Shown piece after piece: positions 58,375-64,000 of a stretch of DNA of 64,000 nucleotides. The notes under the pieces were generated by a model. That model saw only the letters and a program-made list of their open reading frames with translations. It was not told the DNA's origin and searched no databases. The DNA comes from Porpolomopsis calyptriformis. Taxonomy: Eukaryota > Basidiomycota > Agaricomycetes > Agaricales > Hygrophoraceae. The stretch covers positions 2,170,001-2,234,000 of the forward strand of contig OX621168.1 of assembly GCA_951640195.1 (NCBI GenBank). The letters run 5' to 3'. The translations under genes and the position numbers were made by a program. The stretch's first letter is position 1, and the number at the start of each line of letters is the position of its first letter.

Positions 58375-59129
58375 TGACTCGTTCCCAGGTCCCAGCTCTT
58401 TCCAGAGCTTCCTTGATAGCTATTTTCCACTTGTCCCAGTTAGGACTTTGTTTGGCTTCAGTCAGACTTTGTGGTTCAAATCCTTCGACGTCGGCTGTCA
58501 TGGCAACCAAGTTGTATTCGTCTTCACCCCCAGGACCTTCGCAGATGAACGCTTCTTCAAGGATTAGTGCTTGTAGGCTAGCAGGTAGGCTATTATAGCT
58601 TTTATAGCCAGTTATTGATCCTTTTCCTTGCAGGATATCAAGCACATATTGAGTCAGTCGTCGGAGGTGTTTCGGGCGTCCAGTAGGGTCCATTTGATCA
58701 TCGGATGTCGCTTTCATATCGTCAGAAAGGGTAGAAGTTGAGGGATTTTGTTTTGACTTGAGGGTATCAATGGGAATGGGATTTTCGACGTTTTGAAGAT
58801 CTTGGGCCAGGGATTTCGATTCGGACTTCGGTGAGGTGTTTATCTGGTTCCTCTGGTTCGTATCTAGCGTCTGTTCAAGTGTTTTCGGTACGAATGACAT
58901 TCATGCGTTATTCAGAGCACTAGGGGTGGTTCTATCACCTAAATCCTCCCCCTCACATGAAATAGTGGGCGTGTCAATTGGGGTGAGCTTTCCTTCGTCA
59001 AAAATGGCACTACGTTCGACTGTGACAGTTCGTTTATCATGCGAAAACATGCGGTGGCCTTTACTGGCTTTGTCAAAGCCCATCCAGCAGCCTTCTTTAG
59101 CTCAGTTATCCAGTTTTGATAAAGGTTTG

Positions 59130-59806
59130 CACTGCGGGAAGTAAAATCAATGATAAGTAGTGATTTTATCACTGTTCCATTGAAAAGCAGTGACAAAGTC
59201 ACTGTATCTGGCACTCACGAGTTTTTAGTGAGGCACTTCTTTTTAGTGACTTAGTTAATTTATCACTGGAAAGAATTGATATCTTACTGGTCACTTAAAT
59301 TCAGTGACTAGATTTCAGCATCACCTTTATTCATTGATAAATTCACTGAATTTTAGTAAGTGGCATAATTTTTACTGTGAGATGCAGCCAAAAACTAGGT
59401 TGACATTGCGAGCAAACAAAAAAAATTTCACCAAGTCTGAATCAATACTCCTTATGTGGCTGCTAAGAGTATTTACTATATGTGTCTCATAGTGCAGTGG
59501 TAAAAGTGCTCTGGTAGACTTTGGGCTAGTGATGAGGTTGAGGGTTCAACTCCAGGAGCAACTATATCCTTAACCAATAACTAAAGTGGTTTAAATTGTT
59601 TTTTTTCTTTCTCGAGCATTTATTCTTATCACTGAAAAGTAGTGAGTTGCTCACTTCTTTTCAGACAGCAAAATGAGACATTCAGTGATTTTTTATCACT
59701 GCTTTTCAATAACTTTTTTTAGTGATTTCAATTAAAAGTAGTTAGTCAGCCGAATACTTTTCAGTGATTTTTTCATTTCATATCAGTTATTCTACTTCCC
59801 ACAGTG
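59130..59806. mobile_element. Non-autonomous TIR element with tRNA-like core
   Basis: 677 bp, inserted in the Copia-B frame with a TTTG duplication (59126-59129, 59807-59810). Ends are inverted repeats CACTGCGGGAAGTAAAAT and (complement of right end) CACTGTGGGAAGTAGAAT. The interior is packed with CACTG/CAGTG motifs that can form hairpins. No ORF. Removing 681 bp restores the copia frame (HVWIANKPLSKL). Confidence 0.82.
59484..59560 (+). ncRNA. tRNA-like Pol III promoter inside the TIR element
   Basis: TAGTGCAGTGG (59490-59500) matches the A-box consensus and GGTTCAACTCC (59543-59553) the B-box, at tRNA-like spacing. A GTGC/GTGC wobble D-stem can form, but the anticodon and acceptor stems do not pair well, so this is a degenerate tRNA-derived or SINE-like sequence, not a functional tRNA gene. 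Confidence 0.55.
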
Positions 59807-60405
59807 TTTGTTAGCAATCCACACATGACATCCCCATTCCTTGAGCTGTGAAAGGTTGGGTTTATGGCTATGGGCAACCTCAAAAGGTGTCTGCCCATCG
59901 AGGGCTTTCGTAGACATTCAGTTTTTTAGCCACACAACATGTCAGATGGCCTCTCCCCATAGGAATTTCGGCAGGGCGCTAGCATGGAGAATGGCACGGA
60001 CTCTCTCCAGTAGGATTCCATTGAGCCATTGAGCCACTCCATTTTCCTCTGGCGTGTCATGGACGGTAAGTTTTCGTCTTGTTCCATGATCAGCAAGGTG
60101 CCTAGTGAATTCATCGCTCATGAATTCTCCTCCTTGGTCAGAATGAAGTATCTTGATTGGCACATTCAGGTGGGTTGATAGGTGAGCTTCATACTGCTTG
60201 TAAGCATGAAATGTTTCAGCTTTCTCATGCAACAGGTAGATGTGCGTTTCACGAGAGTAGTCATCTGTAAAGGTTACAAAGTAATGCCATCCTCTGGCAG
60301 TTTTGATTTGAGATGGTCCCCACAGATCTGAATCAATTTCGCCACCATAAACTGTGGCATGTTTGCCCTCTTGGACAGTTGGGATGGGTGCTCATTTAGA
60401 CTTTG

Positions 60406-60791
60406 TGTTACGGTCACTTCATTTTGTCGCCCCAACAACTTTCCTTTTTCATCTTATCTAATCTTATTTTTGATTTGATCTTATCTTATCTCATCTTATC
60501 TAATCTCTTATCTAATCTTCTCATAGATTAGAGGTGATAATGCCATTGGTTGATGAAGACGTGCTCTACAGTAGCTGCGCAAAGCTATACAGTGCTGCGG
60601 ATTAGTCAGCTGTTCCATGGATCGTCGCTGTGGTTATCACAATCACAGCCCAGGCCTGGGTAGATATAAGTAGAGCACAGAACGCTTGTATCTCCCTTAG
60701 ACTTGTTCTTTAACGTTGTCACCCCCAGCTTATGCACTGGGCTCTTCGTGCTTCACGTCTAGCGACCTGAGTTTCGACTGCCGACATAACA
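60406..60791 (+). repeat. Solo LTR of the Gypsy-outer family
   Basis: 386 bp, inverted copy of 15026-15399 and 28900-29282 (TGTTACGGTCAC...GACATAACA), flanked by a perfect CTTTG duplication (60401-60405, 60792-60796). It sits in the Copia-B integrase region. Product of LTR-LTR recombination. Confidence 0.94.
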
Positions 60792-62205
60792 CTTTGCATA
60801 TACACATGATTCGCAGAAAGTGGGTTCGGCAGAAGATTGGTCAAGGGCCAGACCAGTAATGAGACCCTTCTTAACCAGTTTTTCGGCAGCCACAGGTGCG
60901 ATATGACCCATGCGCCGATGAAGGTCCATAACAGTAAGCTTTTCCACTACACTGTGGGCAAACTCATCAGGTTCACGAATGACTCGATATAGTCTATTCA
61001 TTTTCGGGATTCATCTGATCAGGGATCCAGAGCCATCGCGAATTTCACAGTGACCACCTCCAAAGGTTGTCAAGTATCCCACATCATCGATTCGTCCAAC
61101 AGAGATCAGGGTGAAAGCGATATCGGGGGTGTATAAAACTTCAGTAAGTCACAGCTTTGAGGTATCCAATCCTCTTGGGATTTCTATAATCATGTCGCCT
61201 GTTCCATAGGCATTAAACTTTTGCTGATTCACAGCATTGATCGCTTTCGGGGCCATCTCCTGATAGGTAGTGAACCTGTCCCGGTAGGGTGACAGATGTC
61301 GGGTTGATCCAGAATCATAGAGTTCGACAACTCCATCAGGTACAGATCCAACAAGGGTAGTGTTTGCAGACACTTTTGATGCAGTATTATCCAGATCGGC
61401 ATTATCATCACATACAGTGATAGCAGCAGGGGTTTCAGGCTCGTCCTCAGTCTCAGAGAGCCATAGATCTTTGTTCTCATCAGATTCATCCTCCATCTCG
61501 GAGAGCCAAGAATCATCATTATCATCAAGTTCATCCTCTATCTTGGAGAAGAACAGTTCATCATCATCTTCAAGTTTGGGATCGCAGTTGCCAGTTGTCT
61601 GAAGATATGAAATGTCAGCACAGTCTGTGCGACAAGGGTTTTCGAAGTCAAGGAACGCAGTCCAGGCTCCATCTTCTTGAGTAGCAGTATTGGCTGCATC
61701 AACTTCTTTTGATTTCGGGCCATGGTAGGAATCCTTTCCTTTCACATCATTCTTGTTTTGTGGGCTAGGACACTGATTATGACAATGACCAGTTCCTCCA
61801 CAGTTCTAATATACAACACCAGATAGCTGCAATCTCGTATCACTGCCATGGTTTTGACGACTTGGGCTATTCTTTCTTGGAGCTGACTTGCCACTTGGGT
61901 AGCTAGCCAGTGCCACATCATTATCCTTTGTGGGCTTGTCTTGTTGTTGCATGATCCTTTGTCAATCGTATTCCTGCTGAAGGTAGGCTATCAGGGTATC
62001 GGGATCGAGCTCCGTTTTGAGGAGGTGTGCAGACACAGATAAGTGGGAGATGTAGGTGGCATAATTTGGGGGAAGAGAGGCAATGATGATTGTGGAGTAC
62101 TCTTCATCAGTCAAATTAACACCAACAGCTGACAGTTCTTCCCATAGCTCCCACATCTTGTCAAGGTGGGCATGCAGGTTGCCCTTTTCAGTGCAACGAG
62201 TGTGT

Positions 62206-62357
62206 CATGAAATTGACGTGTACTCTCTTAAAATTTCTCTCTTTTCGTTGTCTTTTCCTGTTTTCATGTCTTTTTCTCCTTGGAGGGGGCTGTCTTTATT
62301 GGCAGCAGAAACTATTTATACAAGAAGGGGGAGTCCATGTCCAACTAATTATCTAGA
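62206..62357. other. Junction sequence, no gene
   Basis: Pyrimidine-rich spacer between the broken Copia-B gag and the next gene's stop. No second LTR or target duplication was found, so the mechanism of truncation is open. Confidence 0.4.
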
Positions 62358-63187
62358 CTAGTCCATCTTGGCAATCTCCTGCACCATACTGTCCCTCAAG
62401 AACTCTACGAAACTAGAAACCACTTGACCATCTAAAGCGGCCAACTTATTGCCCCAGTAGATTGCCCCATTAGTGTCACCACCGGAGGCCTGCAACTCGG
62501 CAGCCTTCCCCTCAACAAAACCCATCGCTATCTTTCTCGCTTCCTCACCCAACCAATCGTTAGTGGGACTCCATAACAAACTAGGAGGGACTTCTTCCTC
62601 CTCGATCTTGACGTTGACATTAGTCAACAACAACAAATCTTCTACTAAGAAATAAGGAGTCAACAAATATGAAAAGGGTGAGAGAGTTAATGGCTTACCA
62701 CTAGACAAAACACTCATTGGACCAGGGGTCCAAGGACGAAAAGGGGGGCTGGTAGCCCAGTCCTCAGGCTTAGCATCATCAAAGGGGAGGGGATGCCCCC
62801 AACGATCGGAACTCCAATCAACTTGCTCCTCTAAAGGGAGCTGGGAAGTAGGGGGAGGGGCGTCGTCATCCCAAGCTAAGAAAGGAAAGACTATTATCAA
62901 CAAACACAGACTAATAAAGACAAAACAAAATACATACCAAGCGGATCCTCCATCAAACCACAAACATGCTGGATTAGCCAGCGAACATATGGACACTTCC
63001 TGACCTTATGCTTGCCACTGCAAGCAAAACAACAGAAGGAGGACCAGCAGAGGTCGGCATCGGAGGGGGTGTGCTAAAGGTAGTAGTGGAAAGAATCACA
63101 ATCAAGGAAGACAGGAGCGGTGCAGTGCACCACTCCAGACTGCTTGAAGAATTGGACGTAATGACCTTGATGGGAGGGAGTCATGAT
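62358..63187 (-). pseudogene. Spliced zinc-knuckle gene, probably antisense gene of a gypsy element
   Basis: Starts MTPSHQGHYVQFFKQSGVVHC at about 63183. A TAG after DSFHYYL (CAG would fit) is followed by CFACSGKHKVRKC, a C-x2-C-x3-H-x4-C zinc knuckle with one residue less than usual. Intron of about 60 nt near 62938-62877 (GTATGT...TTCTTAG), then LAWDDDAPPPTSQLPLEEQVDW. A second intron of about 56 nt near 62700-62645, then LLLLTNVNVKIEEEEVPP and an end ...MVQEIAKMD at 62358. Acidic, about 220 residues. Architecture (short, spliced, zinc motif plus acidic tail) parallels the antisense gene in Gypsy-3. Function unknown. Confidence 0.55.
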
Positions 63188-63476
63188 GATTGACAAGGAT
63201 TGAACTGAAGCATAGGGATACGACTCCACACCTTTTATACGTTCAAGAACAAAGGAAGGACCAAAAGGAGCTTCCTCAGTCAAAGAAGAGAAACCCAATA
63301 CGCCGGACAAGAGATAGAAACAACAGCGATCTCATGACCAGAAGAACAATAAGAACCAGTCATGAGACCACACAGCCCAGTACTGCGGAAAGCTATGCTT
63401 AATAGAGTTGAGTCATCAGAACCACACAGCCTTACGCAGTATAACTAGGAACAATGGCAAACCTTAAATTGGAGGC

Positions 63477-63900
63477 TGTGAACAATAGAAAATGGGGTGG
63501 CTGCGGAGGCTGACTCATAATGACTCCTATTTTAGAAATACTATATAAACCCTGAGGGCGAAGCGGATCATCACTTCATCCTCCTGTGAGATTACTTGTA
63601 GTAGCACGAATGCAATCAGACTTCTTTTCCATCAGAACAAGAAAAGAGAAACATAACTTGGAACTATTGAGCTAACCGTTCATGCCTATATTCCCTAAAC
63701 TCTCAGCAGAGGCACGAAACGGATTAAACTCACAGAATAACTTCTTTATAGAAGTCCAACTTAACTCTGAAGGGATCATTACTCTCTTTGAAGACGTTCC
63801 TGTCAGAACCTTTTTCTACATCCTTCTAGATTTATTAAGCTCCAAGGCCTGCCTTGTGATCAATGAAAAGACTTGCAACTACAGTTGTGACAGAGTGGTC
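63477..63900 (+). repeat. Possible 3' LTR of a truncated gypsy element
   Basis: A purine-rich AAATTGGAGGC precedes TGTGAACAATAG at 63477. A TATA box CTATATAAAC is at about 63540-63549. Its place relative to the antisense zinc gene matches Gypsy-3, but there is no second copy and the right end is unknown. The rest of the window to 64000 shows no supported gene. Confidence 0.35.
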
Positions 63901-64000
63901 ATAAGCTTTAGTTGAAGGTTAGCCTGCACCAGGCTAGCTTTTGATTTGAATTCCTTGACTATTGCTAACCACATTTGAGCCACAGTATCTTTTCAAAGGA

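Larger units (their letters stand above)
56660..62205 (-). mobile_element. Copia-B: 5'-truncated copia element
   Basis: Second, distinct Ty1/copia element on the minus strand. The 3' LTR (about 56660-56868) starts TGTCAGAATGTGC after the purine tract CTTGAGGGGGAG (56869-56880). Homology stops abruptly near 62205 inside gag, so the 5' LTR and gag start are missing. It is interrupted by a TIR element (59130-59806) and a solo Gypsy-outer LTR (60406-60791), each with a target duplication, and contains a 48-bp tandem duplication in RT. Confidence 0.9.
56876..62205 (-). pseudogene. Copia-B polyprotein
   Basis: Reads from gag (CTEKGNLHAHLDKMWELWEEL, 62200) through a degenerate zinc knuckle (NCGGTGHCHNQC, about 61790), protease LYDSGSTRHLSPYRD (about 61320), integrase zinc finger (HRRMGHIAPVAA...CESCVYAK, about 60940-60790), IN core LHSDQGGEF and ENGVAQWLNGILLE (about 60150-60000), RT with YGLKQSGRQWY and catalytic VAHVDDLTI (about 57850), to RNase H ending KHFASELGLCAA at 56876. 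The frame is unbroken across both insertions if one target duplication is kept. The integrase Glu in the usual GVAERLN is Gln here, and several stops occur. Confidence 0.9.

Noticed and set aside
59484..59560. Functional tRNA gene
   Set aside because: A and B boxes match, but acceptor and anticodon stems do not pair and no plausible anticodon loop forms.
63682..63915. 77-codon plus ORF near the right edge
   Set aside because: No recognisable domain, and lies in the possible LTR; not enough to call a gene.

Overview
The window looks like a repeat-rich chromosomal segment of a basidiomycete, most likely an agaricomycete. Evidence: host genes with many 45-70 nt introns (a 12-exon ADP1-type ABCG transporter, a three-exon COX17, an F-box/leucine-rich protein), and transposon families typical of that group: Tf1/sushi-like chromoviruses, Ty1/copia elements with HVDD reverse transcriptases, two Helitron clades and a CMC/EnSpm element with a TNP2 transposase. 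No CRISPR array, rRNA gene or bacterial-type operon is visible.

Layout. 1-2577: a decayed Helitron helicase reading left. 2944-29303: one copia element (Copia-A, minus strand, target duplication TAAGC) that has been invaded repeatedly. A plus-strand chromovirus (Gypsy-3, 4786-11238) sits in its pol, a solo LTR (14075-14647) in its gag, and a minus-strand chromovirus (Gypsy-outer, 15026-29282) in its 5' LTR. Gypsy-outer is itself split by a younger chromovirus (Gypsy-inner, 19015-25991). Target duplications and restored reading frames support each step. 29304-37286: intron-rich genes of a divergent pair (minus ~29.5-30.5 kb, plus from 31175), broken by three solo LTRs; the plus gene has a tandem array of 93-99 nt exons separated by introns of exactly 60 nt. 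37287-43770: a second, different Helitron Rep/helicase with a protease-like tail. 43816-49800: a complete two-gene CMC/EnSpm element with about 30-bp terminal inverted repeats. 50923-56545: the only compact host island (F-box, COX17, ABCG transporter). 56660-62205: a 5'-truncated copia (Copia-B) hit by a TIR element carrying tRNA-like Pol III boxes and by a solo LTR of the Gypsy-outer family. 62358-64000: an antisense zinc-knuckle gene and a possible LTR, probably the 3' end of another chromovirus.

How the parts work together. The three chromoviruses share a programme readable in the DNA. Each has an 11-12 nt self-primer match between the LTR just downstream of a TATA box and the bases just after the 5' LTR. 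Each has a -1 slippery heptamer at or within about a dozen bases of the gag stop. Each also carries an extra gene between the chromodomain and the 3' LTR, different in every family: a spliced antisense zinc-cluster gene, a PUA/ASCH-like fold fused to pol, or a free sense ORF. Copia-A instead shows a 16-nt match to the anticodon region of initiator tRNA-Met (half-tRNA priming). Most element ORFs are broken by CGA>TGA and CAA/CAG>TAA/TAG changes, and LTR pairs differ mainly by CpG transitions, which points to methylation- or RIP-like C-to-T mutation. All counts and alignments were done by eye.
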